Notes: generated by a model not told the origin, from the letters alone. A DNA stretch of 64,000 nt from Saprospiraceae bacterium (GCA_020628645.1 JAHDES010000025.1:22871-86870), one strand, 5' to 3'. Counted from the first letter of the stretch, positions 27,521-38,549 are shown. Made by a program: numbers and translations.

Positions 27521-27557
27521 AAAAAACGCCTGTTCACCAAATAATATGGGAACAGGC
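27521..27557 (-). terminator. Terminator of the 2590-residue minus-strand gene
   Basis: An 8-bp stem (27528-27535 with 27550-27557) is followed on the minus strand by six T residues (27522-27527 complement). It lies 40 bp past the minus-strand stop codon. Confidence 0.75.
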
Positions 27558-27597
27558 AAGAAATTATGCACAATAAAAATAATCTTAAAATATAATT

Positions 27598-30500
27598 TTA
27601 ATTAGTTCGAATAATTATAGGAACACAAAGGGTGTCATCACAGCTAATACGGATTAAGTAATCTTCTACTTCCCCACTACCTGCTGAGCCATATGGGGTC
27701 ATATTATCTTCATTGCTCAATCGTATTCTTACACCTAAAGGTTGCTCGGAAGCTACTTCAGAAGGAATATTAATGGTTAAATATCCACCCTGACCAAAAT
27801 CTCCAGTGGCGTCATCTGATAGATCAGTTACCCATTCCCCAGGATCATCAAAATCTCCATCACCATTCCAATCAATCCAAGCTTCAATCTCTGCTTGTTG
27901 CCCTGTATTATTCGTTACTTCAAAAGGAATTCTGACATGCCCCCCAGGTGACCATTGTGTATGCGTCAGGAACGTAATACCATCTTCATCCGCTCCGTCT
28001 CCAAGTGCATCCGTATCTTGCTGTCCATCAAGTTCATTATCTACTATTAGTCCTAAACTTAAACCATCTACAATATGGTGTCCTGCTCCTCCATTGGCAA
28101 GTTCTGTTTCGTAGTTTATAGCTCCTGTCCCAGCTGCTCCGTCAGGTAGATCACCATAATCTACACAGGTGATTACTTCAAATACATTACTTAAAGTGGC
28201 ACAGATGTCGCTAAGGTTGGAATATTCTACGACAAAAGTTCCTGCAGCTGTTGGTGTCCATGTATTGGAGCTACCGTATGCTACAGTTGTCATCGTTCCA
28301 TCGTCATTAACACGCATCCATTCATAAGTGGCATACCCTCCTGGTGCCATCATCACTTCCCCAGGACAAAGCGTACCTTCAACCATCACATTTTCAGTAG
28401 GTTGTTGTAATACCGAAATCGGGAAATTAGCACTGAAATCACAAACTTTATCTTCTAATGTAAAAGTTAAATCTACAGCATAAGTAATGTCGTTTTGTGG
28501 ATCACAAATCATAGGTGACAAACTAGTAGGATCATCTAAATAAGTCGATGGTCGCCATAATACACTCATATTACTTTCATAACCCGAAGGAAGACCTAGA
28601 TTTAAAACCGTACAACCATCACTACAAGCTTCTATACTTTCGTATGGACCAAAAGTAAACGCATCTAAACTAAAGATGTCGATTTCTGCATTTATTGGAT
28701 CACATCCTCCTACTTCACTGGAGATCGTTATCCTTACAGGACTTGCCAACCCATACCCACTATTAATCGATACATAAATACTATCGCCTGCTTCATTAGG
28801 GGTAAAAGATGCCCCCGCTGAAGGAGTAGAAGTATACGACCATCCTCCACAATTTTCTACTGCAAATACTTCCTCTGGACAAAGCGTAACTTCCGATTCC
28901 AAACCACTAAAGATTTCAGGTTCAATGCCAATGTATGGATAATCTAAAGTGCTACATACACAACTAGTCGTCTGTTCTACTCTAAATATAGAAGGACAAG
29001 ATTCATCTTCGTTTACAGTAAAACAGCCCGTAACTATTTGGTTGGTCCCTGTTGCCATAGTTACCGTTTGGGTAGCTGTTGCTAACAAGGGTTCATAAGC
29101 GTCATCTATAATTCCATTTAGATTTAAATCTCTATAAAGACTAAAGGTCATTCCACTATTATAAAAACTGCCTTCATTGTTTAAATCTACTGTATAACAA
29201 ATATCCATTGTTCCATCTGGGTTTGGACAACGAGAGGTCAAGTTTTGATCATTCACTGTTATAGGTGGAAGAAATTCAAGACTAATAACTGGGTTTACAC
29301 TGTTTAAAACATTTACGCTACATTCGGAGTTATCGGCTACACAAGTAATATCTTTTAATTCACTACTTACTTGTACACCTAAATCTAATGAACCACATTC
29401 CAGATTGTCAGGTATATCAAAATCTAATGACATTACAAATGCCTCATTCGGTCCAATACCATCTGGAATAGTAAAACAAACTTCCGTTATTATTCCATTT
29501 ACTTGTTCGGTAATATTGGGATTGTGACCAGCGGGTGATACCCATGCGGCACTACCTAGGGTATAGCCAAAAGTAGCGGTCTCTAATTCTATACAAGCTT
29601 TACTTTCGATACTTTCGCCAAAAGGACTGATATTTAAATAAGTAAGATTAAGTGTGGCTTGTTGTCCACAATTGGCTTCTAAAGGATCAGCAAATACATA
29701 AAACTGAGCGTAATCTTGTGGTAAAGCCCCATTGATTAAAATAGGATTACTATTGATGAACATAGAGGTAACGCGTGATTCACAAGGGTCAGCACCAGAT
29801 GCTTGATAATAAACACTAGTTCCTGATACAAAATCATCACATATCGTTTCTACATCAAATAAAATTTGTACACGATTGCTATCTTGCGTAGATAAGATTC
29901 CAGGCAAACCATTTTGATCAATATAAGAATTCCAAACAGCATCTTCATCATACCCATAATTAGTACCAAAGACATTATCCTCTGAAGGATTGGCAATAGG
30001 GTCAGGTATAGTAACACAAGATCCCGTAGTACCAGGCCCTCCTGGGTAACACATCTGGAAGGAATTCGGTACAAAATTCAAGCCTGAAGGAAACCAGAAG
30101 TCTTGCTCAATTTGCGTCAATACTGCGGGTTTTACATTTTTGATACGGACACCCATAGGTAGCGTCTCACAAAGATTATAGGGACCCATAGGTTGCGGAT
30201 CCCATTCTGCTTGTATATCTGCTTCTTCGGCGATATATTGATAACAGGCTTCTTCTACATCACATACTTCTCCATTGGATAATAAGAGTGCCGCTTTGAC
30301 TGGATCGAGACATCCACTCGTTACTTGTACACAAATTTCTGTATCAACATCTAATCCAACAGGACAAAAGAGCAATTCTGTTATAATCTCAATTCGATCG
30401 CAAGCACCCGGTGCCAAATCTCCCATTTGTATAGCATAAACAATAGAATTAGCTTTAATATCTGCGACCGCATAAGTATAAAATAAGCCTGTAATCGAAC

Positions 30501-33500
30501 GGATGTTAATGACTTGAATACTATTGGGAACTTCAATACTCGCCACCACATTTTGATGCGTAGCACCACCGCCTGATGAACCAGCACATACTTCAAACAC
30601 ATTGGTTTCATTTCCACCAGCAACATCAGCGATCAATAATTGTTGTGTACTTGCAGTCAAAGCAGGAAAATCCAAACTATTATCAACAAAATCATTAACG
30701 CTTGTCACATTATTGATTGTTTGACGTGTGGGATTTTGAGTACCTGGACTGGCATCTGGATCGGGAGTAATCAAGCCAAAAGGCCATCGATCAAAATCAT
30801 CGACGTGTGTAGGCCAAGCTGCTGACCAACAAGAATTGGAATTAGAAACCTCATTAGAACCATAAGGATTAATATCCCAAGTATCTATCAAACTCCTTCC
30901 ATCAGCGATACAACCCGAAACTGGGCCTTGTAATGAAAAATTATTTTCTGAATATTGTGCTAAGGCTCGCTCTGCAAACTGTGCTTGTATGCTAAAGTCG
31001 GTATTTGTAACATCTTCTGGACATAAGGGAGTTAAAGAATAACGTAGTGTCCAAGAATTACAATCTTCGATACCTCCAACCATGAATACTGGAAAAATTC
31101 CGCTGTCGTCATTATCATGATAATATAGTCGACCAACATTACACGGATCTACATTTCCAGATGTCCAATTCGTTTCGTCACCTACATCGGTATAGGATGC
31201 ATATTCAAAATTTTGGGCATTATAAAAGTTTTGAGTTGTCCAACGTAGTCCTCCAAGTTCTGAAGGATCAGTAGCCAAACAGCATAGTCCACCTCCTCCA
31301 TCATCTACACAAGTCAAATTTCCATAATTAGTATCAATATAGCTATCTGGGATTGGTATTATTGTTCCATTAGAAAGTTCAATCTCTGCATCTCCTGCAT
31401 AAATGAAGTTGGCAGGGAAATTAGGTTGTAGATATTCTAAAAACTCGTACGGTCTATATTCGTTTTGAAACCATGTATCACCATTATCATCTACTACATC
31501 TTTAGGAAATGTAAAGGTATATTCCACGGTCACATCACAATCTTCCACAGTAACCGTATTATTCATATTCACATCATTCGGTAATATGGTATAATAATCT
31601 GGCCCTGGATAGCTGCAATCTTCATAGAGTCCAACCGAACATTCATTTGGATTCGTATTATTTCCTGCAATGTACATTCTTGTACTTAGAAAGTTAGTAT
31701 TATCTACTGCTAAACCATTAAGCAAAGCAATGTCGTAGCCAGGATTATGCACAATTGGAACATAGTGTTCTACATAGATAACATCTCCCGGTTCAAGATC
31801 ATATTCTGTTATAAAATCTTGGTATACTGTATTATAATGATCTTCTGATTCTGTCAAGCCTGGTGAAAGCAGCGTTGTATTGGTTTCTGGACAGGGTTCA
31901 TTTAAGCCCCAAAACAATGTAAATTCTGAATAATTATCTCGATGATCACAACAAGATTGCCCCCATGCTGATCCTAAACTTCCTGTTATGTAATCTTGAT
32001 ATTCTGGTGCTCTTGTTAAATTTTGAACATCTTCTTCACAGTATATTCGTCCACTATCTTGTCCCCATTGTCCACCCGATGATCTAAGGCCATTATTTAT
32101 TAATCGCATACTTGGATAATAATAATTATCTCTAGTATTATTATCATACTGCTGCATGCTTGTAGGAATTCCAATTTCGGTTATGGGGCCAGTACCTTGA
32201 TCTTGTATGAACCAGCCAGCAAATTCTGCTTCTGAATTAAGTGGTATACCAGGTGATGCAGATAAACTTTCATGTTGGGTTACGAATACCCAATATCTAT
32301 CGGCAGCTTCTAATTGTTCTTGGGTACCTGTTACTTCTATTCTTAGACGATAATACATGGTATCTCCAGGGAGAAATCGTACTCTTTCTATATCAGAAAG
32401 ATCTGCTGCTGTTAAAGGGATGGTCATATCCTTATCTGCATAACCGTAATTTGTTCTTGCGACACTATCTATCATCGCCTCAAATACACAAAGGCAATTT
32501 ATCCCCGTCCAATCAACATAAGTAACCATCACATCACAAGCTCTTACCGTTTCGCAAGCTGGCGCGCAATCATTACATACTTCTATAGCTCTAACGGTAT
32601 AAATAAAGTCCGTTGCTGTAGCACAATGTCCCAAGTATTCAAAATTCCAGTTGTATTCGTCCAATAGTGTTGGATTTGCCGAGCCTGCAGGAATGGTTAA
32701 GGTGTGTCCTAAAGTATCGGTCTGTCCAGTAATTGGATTCGTATAAGTAGTATATTCAAAAGTAACACCATTCACAGGAACGTTTTGATAGGTAGCACTT
32801 CCCGTTTCATAGCGAACATATTTAGATTTTGAATTGGTGGTAGATATTTCAAGATAGATGTCACCAGGATTTTGGCAAGTTCCAATTCCTTCACTATTAA
32901 AAGTATAAGAAAAGTCATAAGGCGGAGATGGTGCTCCCCAAGTATTAACAGGTGTAGTATAAACGTGCGTGCGTTCGGAGTTTCCAAAAAGTAAGGCATT
33001 AACAGTCCATTCTGTTTCTCCACCTCCATAGGTAAAACCCATGTCTGGGCTAATATCTGCAAAACTTTGGAAGGTTTGACCACAGTTTCGAAGCCCTCGT
33101 ACGTCGATTTGGTCAATCGTACAAGTAAGACCATTGCTTGCACAAGGTATTTCATCTCCTGGGCAACTCAAGTCAATGGTGACATTGACATCTATGCTTT
33201 GTCCTCCCGGTAAATCATCATATAAACCATCATTATCTACATCATCTAAACCACCAGCTCCATCTAAATCGCTCGTCCAACTACTAAAATCGAGTTCTAC
33301 GGTATTAGATACAATATTATAATGCGTACCTTCTATCATATTGACACCATTAATAACAATAGAAGAGGTTCGACTGATTCCTAAATCACAGGCATCCCAC
33401 CGCAATACTAAATCTTCCCAAAGACCATCTAATGGGTTCGCATTAGAAGAGGTAATATCAAAATTGAGCAACATAGGCGCTCCACAAACTTGTCCTTGCG

Positions 33501-35370
33501 TAAAACTGCTACTTGAAGTTGTTGCATTTGCTCCATAATCTGGGGTAAAATCTAAGGTGCCTTGCATCTCTGAGATTGATCCACAGATTTGATTATTACA
33601 ACCATAAAATGCTTGATAGGATAAAAAGTTGGCTTCACTGATACATCCACTTACGGTATAGCAGACTTCGATCGTTAATCGTTCATCGGAATCAAAGAAA
33701 GCATCTCCATTGGCTCCTGTGTGAAAATTAGGAGGAAAATAAGCACCACCAATTACCATAGACATAGTCTGTGTAGCTGCATTATACGCATAATCGCTAT
33801 TGGGTACAGTCATTCCATTGATTGAAATGCTTGAAATTGTATATAAACTTTGATCTAATCCACGTATTAAAAATTGAAATTCATCTAAAAATGCTTGAAT
33901 TCCATCTTGTGAGACCGTAATAGTTTGACATAGAGGTGTATTAGAGGTCAGAATATCTAATTCGGAAGGACTTACAGATAGTACATTTAATACAGGTTCT
34001 CGAATACCAGAATTATAAGCTCCAATTTCTGTCGTTTCTTGTGTACAAGTACTATTTACTGCTGCTCCAGTATATGTATAACTGACATTTGCATCGAAAT
34101 TAATATCTTCTTGAGATTCCGAATCAACCCCACATTCTGCTTTTAACCCAAAATTAATAATCATGGTTTCTCCAGGGCCTATTTCCTCAATAGCAAAAGC
34201 AGGTTTGGTTACATCAGATAAACTAGCAATTCCTACGGTACTTGTCGAAGAACTTTGCGCATCTGAAAAAACAAAACCCCCATAAAATAATCCATCATCA
34301 AAAACGACCTCTAAAGTAATATCAGTAATTGCACATTCAGCAGGATTATATACCAATAAACTAGCCGTATCTGCTGATGAGCAAATATTCAATAAATCCA
34401 CCGTTGGAAAATTTGGAATACCATCAAGTGAGGTCAGATTGACTTGAGGACAATCGGTACATTCAGGTTCAGGTTCTTCAGGTGGCGTATCATATACAAT
34501 ACATAATTGAGGGGCATTACTACGCTCAATATCATTACTATAGGCTAGGCGTTCCCCCGTTCCTGTAATATGTAGTGCGATATTATTCCCTTCTTCGTAA
34601 CCAGTACGATCAATTATTTCTTGAATGATGGCTGATAAATCAGGTGTTTGTTGATCTACTCCACTATCATCGGCCGTCCACGTAGGGACATTCCAAGCAA
34701 CAGATGCCGAAGTCAAATTACGAGAAACCACATCAAAAGTAGAAGAGTAGAGTGCTGCATCATCCGTATCTTCCCCTTGAATGGTAAAATTAGCAACCCC
34801 CGATGAATTGGAAAGTGCTGTAAATTGAATGGAAGCACTTGAGATGGTAGAACCAGGAGGTATAGCCCAGTTCCCAAAATTGAGGGCGATTTGATTTGCG
34901 TTGCCACTTTGCTCACCCATATCTAGATCGGACACGCCATTGTTAGTTGTACAGACTACTAGATTTCCTCCAGAAACCCATTGCTCTGCATCGGCTCCAC
35001 AAGTAGCTATTCGTCGACAAGCACTTTCTTCTGCCCTTATTATCGATTTAGCAAGATTTGATTTTACAGGCGTAAAATATTCTTTTTCAGCTACTAAATC
35101 AGTACACTCATCTTCTGAATGCAAGGATTTGATCATTGCTCGAACTAAAAAGTGTTCATTTAACTTTTCTATGGATACAGAAGGTGAAGATGAATGAAGC
35201 GATGAAGCAAAGCCTTGAACGCTTATTAAAAGAAGACAAAAAACAGTAAATAATGATACGTTAATTCTTTGAAAAGGTATATGCCGATTCACTACCTTCA
35301 AAAAAAAGGATGTATTTTTTATGTGCATACTAAAAACATTTTGATCTCTAATAAGCGTACTTATTAGCAT
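27598..35370 (-). CDS. Giant secreted GEVEDY-domain protein
   Basis: Up to 2590 residues. The first ATG (35370) abuts a perfect palindrome; the ATG 14 codons later (35328) is the likelier start. Both precede a hydrophobic export segment (VSLFTVFCLLLISVQGFASS). A beta-sandwich resembling DNRLRE/CBM-like modules lies at about 130-292. About 2000 residues of Cys-paired, Asp/Asn-rich beta structure follow, with conserved-domain-free repeats such as SxNPLDGLWEDLVLRWD and GDVIYVEHYVPI. A DYGDLPDG segment (about 2400) leads into one GEVEDY domain (to about 2575). The protein ends 14 residues later, with CDDTLCVP and no T9SS type A sorting domain. Secretion is clear from the signal; the anchoring mechanism is not. 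Structural or adhesive role is inference. Confidence 0.8.
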   Translation of the reverse strand: MLISTLIRDQNVFSMHIKNTSFFLKVVNRHIPFQRINVSLFTVFCLLLISVQGFASSLHSSSPSVSIEKLNEHFLVRAMIKSLHSEDECTDLVAEKEYFTPVKSNLAKSIIRAEESACRRIATCGADAEQWVSGGNLVVCTTNNGVSDLDMGEQSGNANQIALNFGNWAIPPGSTISSASIQFTALSNSSGVANFTIQGEDTDDAALYSSTFDVVSRNLTSASVAWNVPTWTADDSGVDQQTPDLSAIIQEIIDRTGYEEGNNIALHITGTGERLAYSNDIERSNAPQLCIVYDTPPEEPEPECTDCPQVNLTSLDGIPNFPTVDLLNICSSADTASLLVYNPAECAITDITLEVVFDDGLFYGGFVFSDAQSSSTSTVGIASLSDVTKPAFAIEEIGPGETMIINFGLKAECGVDSESQEDINFDANVSYTYTGAAVNSTCTQETTEIGAYNSGIREPVLNVLSVSPSELDILTSNTPLCQTITVSQDGIQAFLDEFQFLIRGLDQSLYTISSISINGMTVPNSDYAYNAATQTMSMVIGGAYFPPNFHTGANGDAFFDSDERLTIEVCYTVSGCISEANFLSYQAFYGCNNQICGSISEMQGTLDFTPDYGANATTSSSSFTQGQVCGAPMLLNFDITSSNANPLDGLWEDLVLRWDACDLGISRTSSIVINGVNMIEGTHYNIVSNTVELDFSSWTSDLDGAGGLDDVDNDGLYDDLPGGQSIDVNVTIDLSCPGDEIPCASNGLTCTIDQIDVRGLRNCGQTFQSFADISPDMGFTYGGGETEWTVNALLFGNSERTHVYTTPVNTWGAPSPPYDFSYTFNSEGIGTCQNPGDIYLEISTTNSKSKYVRYETGSATYQNVPVNGVTFEYTTYTNPITGQTDTLGHTLTIPAGSANPTLLDEYNWNFEYLGHCATATDFIYTVRAIEVCNDCAPACETVRACDVMVTYVDWTGINCLCVFEAMIDSVARTNYGYADKDMTIPLTAADLSDIERVRFLPGDTMYYRLRIEVTGTQEQLEAADRYWVFVTQHESLSASPGIPLNSEAEFAGWFIQDQGTGPITEIGIPTSMQQYDNNTRDNYYYPSMRLINNGLRSSGGQWGQDSGRIYCEEDVQNLTRAPEYQDYITGSLGSAWGQSCCDHRDNYSEFTLFWGLNEPCPETNTTLLSPGLTESEDHYNTVYQDFITEYDLEPGDVIYVEHYVPIVHNPGYDIALLNGLAVDNTNFLSTRMYIAGNNTNPNECSVGLYEDCSYPGPDYYTILPNDVNMNNTVTVEDCDVTVEYTFTFPKDVVDDNGDTWFQNEYRPYEFLEYLQPNFPANFIYAGDAEIELSNGTIIPIPDSYIDTNYGNLTCVDDGGGGLCCLATDPSELGGLRWTTQNFYNAQNFEYASYTDVGDETNWTSGNVDPCNVGRLYYHDNDDSGIFPVFMVGGIEDCNSWTLRYSLTPLCPEDVTNTDFSIQAQFAERALAQYSENNFSLQGPVSGCIADGRSLIDTWDINPYGSNEVSNSNSCWSAAWPTHVDDFDRWPFGLITPDPDASPGTQNPTRQTINNVTSVNDFVDNSLDFPALTASTQQLLIADVAGGNETNVFEVCAGSSGGGATHQNVVASIEVPNSIQVINIRSITGLFYTYAVADIKANSIVYAIQMGDLAPGACDRIEIITELLFCPVGLDVDTEICVQVTSGCLDPVKAALLLSNGEVCDVEEACYQYIAEEADIQAEWDPQPMGPYNLCETLPMGVRIKNVKPAVLTQIEQDFWFPSGLNFVPNSFQMCYPGGPGTTGSCVTIPDPIANPSEDNVFGTNYGYDEDAVWNSYIDQNGLPGILSTQDSNRVQILFDVETICDDFVSGTSVYYQASGADPCESRVTSMFINSNPILINGALPQDYAQFYVFADPLEANCGQQATLNLTYLNISPFGESIESKACIELETATFGYTLGSAAWVSPAGHNPNITEQVNGIITEVCFTIPDGIGPNEAFVMSLDFDIPDNLECGSLDLGVQVSSELKDITCVADNSECSVNVLNSVNPVISLEFLPPITVNDQNLTSRCPNPDGTMDICYTVDLNNEGSFYNSGMTFSLYRDLNLNGIIDDAYEPLLATATQTVTMATGTNQIVTGCFTVNEDESCPSIFRVEQTTSCVCSTLDYPYIGIEPEIFSGLESEVTLCPEEVFAVENCGGWSYTSTPSAGASFTPNEAGDSIYVSINSGYGLASPVRITISSEVGGCDPINAEIDIFSLDAFTFGPYESIEACSDGCTVLNLGLPSGYESNMSVLWRPSTYLDDPTSLSPMICDPQNDITYAVDLTFTLEDKVCDFSANFPISVLQQPTENVMVEGTLCPGEVMMAPGGYATYEWMRVNDDGTMTTVAYGSSNTWTPTAAGTFVVEYSNLSDICATLSNVFEVITCVDYGDLPDGAAGTGAINYETELANGGAGHHIVDGLSLGLIVDNELDGQQDTDALGDGADEDGITFLTHTQWSPGGHVRIPFEVTNNTGQQAEIEAWIDWNGDGDFDDPGEWVTDLSDDATGDFGQGGYLTINIPSEVASEQPLGVRIRLSNEDNMTPYGSAGSGEVEDYLIRISCDDTLCVPIIIRTN
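35348..35367. promoter_or_regulatory. Perfect 8-bp palindrome beside the first start codon of the giant GEVEDY gene
   Basis: CTAATAAG, the 4-nt spacer CGTA, CTTATTAG. It begins immediately after the upstream candidate ATG in the direction of transcription. It is either an operator or an RNA hairpin that would mask the first start codon. Confidence 0.5.
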
Positions 35371-35656
35371 AATAATGATCTATAGATGGCTATAGAAAAA
35401 GTAGTTATAAAAAAGTGTACTTGTTGGTAGGGAGGTAATTATTTATAAGTATAGGGAGAATACTAAAAGGGATGTAAATCAAATGTATTATTGGCTAAGT
35501 CAAAAGTTATTCCAAAAAGGAATGAAGTGTTTTTTGGAGTGGATAAGATATTTCGAGTTTAAAAACTATACCTAGTGTAGGGTTTTTATTTTTTCATTAG
35601 CTTATATTTTTTTTGTAATCATTCAATTTTAAGATCGCTTTTTTGCAAATATGAAA
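35371..35656. other. Non-coding gap between two minus-strand surface-protein genes
   Basis: No gene is seen. The gap should carry the promoter of the 2590-residue gene, but I find no exact TAnnTTTG on the minus strand close to its start. Confidence 0.4.
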
Positions 35657-35710
35657 ATAATCCATTTTAAACTTAACTTTTCTATGAACCTTAAGTTTAA
35701 AATGGATTAT
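35657..35710 (-). terminator. Long-stem terminator of the 862-residue paralog
   Basis: A perfect 20-bp inverted repeat (35657-35676 with 35691-35710) has a 14-nt loop. On the minus strand it is followed by TTTT, 12 bp past the stop codon. Confidence 0.85.
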
Positions 35711-35721
35711 ACGTAACAAAA

Positions 35722-38310
35722 TTAATCGATCTTTATAATAGCCTCATGTTTTAGGACTCGTCCATCTTCAATGATTTGCAAATCATAATAAGCTGCATTC
35801 CAAGAAGTCATATCAATCCATTGAGAAGATTGTTCTCTTGAATTTATTTCTTTTTTGAATCGAATTTTACCCAGACAATCGACGACTTGTAATTGAACTG
35901 TAGTTTCTTTCTCGTGCGATAAATCGACATGAATGCCATCAAATGTAGGATTGGGATAGACTTGATAGTTTATTGTTGGCACTTGATTGTATATTAAACC
36001 GAAATTCTGACCTGCAGGTACAAGTTCCACTACATAATCTTCTACTTCTCCAAAGGTTAAATCTTCACAAGGATCAGCATATTCATTGCGTTGCATGAGA
36101 ACGCGCATTCGTACTTCGCCTGTCACTGCATTAAAAGGAATTGTTCCCATTCCTGAAATTATACCTTTTACATTAGAACCATCAGCAGGAGGATAAACCA
36201 CATCTCTAGCAAAGATTTCGGTATTTTCAAATACGCCATTTCCATTGTAATCAATATAAATACTACAATATTCCTTGAAGGTGAAATAACTAAAGGTGGC
36301 TTCAATTTGCCAAGGAACGTTTGCTCCTTTTTGTAATTGAATGAGTGCTTGTTCTTTCAATGAATATTTTGCTTTACCACTTTCATTAGAAGCTGATCCA
36401 ATTTGTACGTTTGAAATCCATTCTTCCCAAGGAAATTCTGAAGAAATTTCACAATAATCTTCGGGTTCTACGGTTCCTTCTGATAGAAAAACATAGCCTG
36501 CTATCAATACATTATTGTACTCATTTGCTTCCTCAATTGTATTTTCACTGTCTATTTCTAATAATAAAACATAATTGCCTACTGGAAGGGAAGGATCAAT
36601 AGTCATTGCACCCGTGACATTTGAGACACTAAACTCAGCAGGGAAATTTCCTGTAGGAACAATTCCATCTTGATAATCATCTGCACTTATAAATTGATCT
36701 TTGGATAAATAAGATTTGATTACAAAATCTCCCTCCGCAACACCTTCTCCATCATTATGAATATTGAACGTAAACTGAAAAACATCCCCTTGTTTTTGAT
36801 AATATACTGGTGGATTAGGATTAGATAGATTAAGATCAGGACGACCATCATAATAAGCGCTACAATCTTCTTGTGTAAATACAATTCTTTCGGCACAGGC
36901 TGCTGCGCTTTGTCTTTCGATCGTAAAAGAATCATAACTCTTTGGAAGAAATAGACGTTGTGGAATATTAAAGGGGAGTCCTTCAAAAAATTCCGAATTA
37001 ATCCCAATGGCAGAAGAATTATTGTAGGATGTCCCGATTCGCCAAGTGCTATTATCGTCTCCTTCTACCATAATATCTACCACCCATTTATCTGCGCTTT
37101 CATCAAGGTTGGGGTCATTTTCGACACATTGGACTTCCAAAATTTCTACCTCTAAAGTACAGTCTTCAAGTTTGATGCAATCGGTATCAAAAACAGTAAT
37201 AGTACTATTATTTTCATCGATTACGAGGGCAGAATAATCTCCTGTTTGTACAATATATTCAAAAGGCACATATGGAATTTGTATCGCATTTCGAGTATCT
37301 CCTGATATTAAGTGTATATCCATAAATGTTGGTATAGGCCCCTGATAATATGGGTTACTCAAAGGAAGACCTGCTTTGATAGAACCATCTGCAGCAAATG
37401 GTGTATCGGAGCGTTCATTTGCATTAAATAAATAATAGTCATAAGAGCCATAATAATCTATACTTCCTTTACCTACATTAAGATTTTGAATAATAGAAAA
37501 ATCTACTGGGTCAATCCATGTAGAATTATCTCCAAAATAAGATCCTTTTTGAGATATTAATTGTATTCTTCCTTCTATCAAAAAGTTGTCACAGGGAGTT
37601 AGATAGAAGGCTTCAAAAATAAAACCTTCAAGGTTCGTGCGATCTACTTCAGCAAATTGAGCATCAAATCGTTTGAGTACCAAAAGAGGAATAGGAACAA
37701 TACTAAAAGGATTAATACTTGAAAATATCGCTGTAAATTGACCATTTGCTTCAGGAACGATCGCAAATAAACTTAATCCATAAGTATAATAATAAGTGAA
37801 TTTATACCCTTCTACTTTTTGTATTAGATTTAAATCTTGGTCTAATTCTAGAAAATATAGCGTCTCTTCATAGAAATGAGGGTCGGGAGAATAAAACTCC
37901 TCAAAGCCACCGAAAAGAAAGGTGCCATTTGACATCTCTTGAACAACTTCTATATTGTTATGGGCAGCAAGGGTAGCAACAGGAATCGTTTTTTGCCAAA
38001 GAATAGTCCCCTTAGCATCTGTTTTTATCAATTGGTTTCCTTCTATTTCATATTGTTCATTTATTAAAGCTCCCATGGCGTTAGAAGTTAATATATTTCC
38101 TGTTTCATCCAATTTTGTAGCTTGTAGATTTCCATCATTATTTAAGGTATGAATAGTAATCATTCCATTTTCAGAGTCATCTGCACAAAGAAATTTCCCT
38201 TGTGCAACTGTTTTGCGGCAATTATCCAGTATATCCTGTGAAAACAATCCTGTTGTAATTAAAGAAAATAGCAATAGAAAGAAAGGTGGAAGACTAATCC
38301 AGTTTTTCAT
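35722..38310 (-). CDS. T9SS-exported GEVEDY protein, paralog A
   Basis: 862 residues from the ATG at 38310. An ATG seven codons upstream is in frame, but the matching ATGAGT of the neighbouring paralog is out of frame, which favours the MKN start shared by both. A signal peptide ends near residue 25. The N-terminal 450 residues look like a beta-propeller-type region beginning with a GKFLCADD segment. A CARDB-like domain (about 492-610) carries IKSYLSKD and L-x-EIDSENTI-x-E. A GEVEDY domain (about 625-765) and a type A T9SS sorting domain (about 783-862, beginning YPNPT) follow. Its neighbour on the same strand is a full-length paralog. Function unknown; a surface-attached binding protein is inferred. 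Confidence 0.85.
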   Translation of the reverse strand: MKNWISLPPFFLLLFSLITTGLFSQDILDNCRKTVAQGKFLCADDSENGMITIHTLNNDGNLQATKLDETGNILTSNAMGALINEQYEIEGNQLIKTDAKGTILWQKTIPVATLAAHNNIEVVQEMSNGTFLFGGFEEFYSPDPHFYEETLYFLELDQDLNLIQKVEGYKFTYYYTYGLSLFAIVPEANGQFTAIFSSINPFSIVPIPLLVLKRFDAQFAEVDRTNLEGFIFEAFYLTPCDNFLIEGRIQLISQKGSYFGDNSTWIDPVDFSIIQNLNVGKGSIDYYGSYDYYLFNANERSDTPFAADGSIKAGLPLSNPYYQGPIPTFMDIHLISGDTRNAIQIPYVPFEYIVQTGDYSALVIDENNSTITVFDTDCIKLEDCTLEVEILEVQCVENDPNLDESADKWVVDIMVEGDDNSTWRIGTSYNNSSAIGINSEFFEGLPFNIPQRLFLPKSYDSFTIERQSAAACAERIVFTQEDCSAYYDGRPDLNLSNPNPPVYYQKQGDVFQFTFNIHNDGEGVAEGDFVIKSYLSKDQFISADDYQDGIVPTGNFPAEFSVSNVTGAMTIDPSLPVGNYVLLLEIDSENTIEEANEYNNVLIAGYVFLSEGTVEPEDYCEISSEFPWEEWISNVQIGSASNESGKAKYSLKEQALIQLQKGANVPWQIEATFSYFTFKEYCSIYIDYNGNGVFENTEIFARDVVYPPADGSNVKGIISGMGTIPFNAVTGEVRMRVLMQRNEYADPCEDLTFGEVEDYVVELVPAGQNFGLIYNQVPTINYQVYPNPTFDGIHVDLSHEKETTVQLQVVDCLGKIRFKKEINSREQSSQWIDMTSWNAAYYDLQIIEDGRVLKHEAIIKID

Positions 38311-38377
38311 GTTTGTTAGTTTTAAACTCATAGTAATTGTTAAATATTCCCTTAGCTTTAAAATTTTTCTTTTATGT

Positions 38378-38385
38378 CAAAAATA
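38378..38385 (-). promoter_or_regulatory. Bacteroidota -7 element upstream of paralog A
   Basis: Minus-strand TATTTTTG, 68 bp before the chosen start, fits TAnnTTTG. Confidence 0.4.
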
Positions 38386-38523
38386 GTGGATTTCTAGAAA
38401 CTAATCTAATACATTTCTTGATAAAAAAGAACATATTTTTTACCAAAATCATTCATAGTCAATATATTAAGCAATCAAACTTGCAAATAATTTGAACATC
38501 AACATCTCATATATTAAATAAAA

Positions 38524-38549
38524 AACGGATATTTTTAGAAACATCCGTT
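38524..38549 (-). terminator. Terminator of paralog B
   Basis: A 7-bp stem (AACGGAT at 38524-38530 with ATCCGTT at 38543-38549). On the minus strand it continues into TTTT, about 35 bp past the stop. Confidence 0.72.

Noticed and set aside
38311..38331. ATG start seven codons upstream for paralog A
   Set aside because: The matching ATGAGT upstream of paralog B is out of frame, so only the MKN start is conserved.
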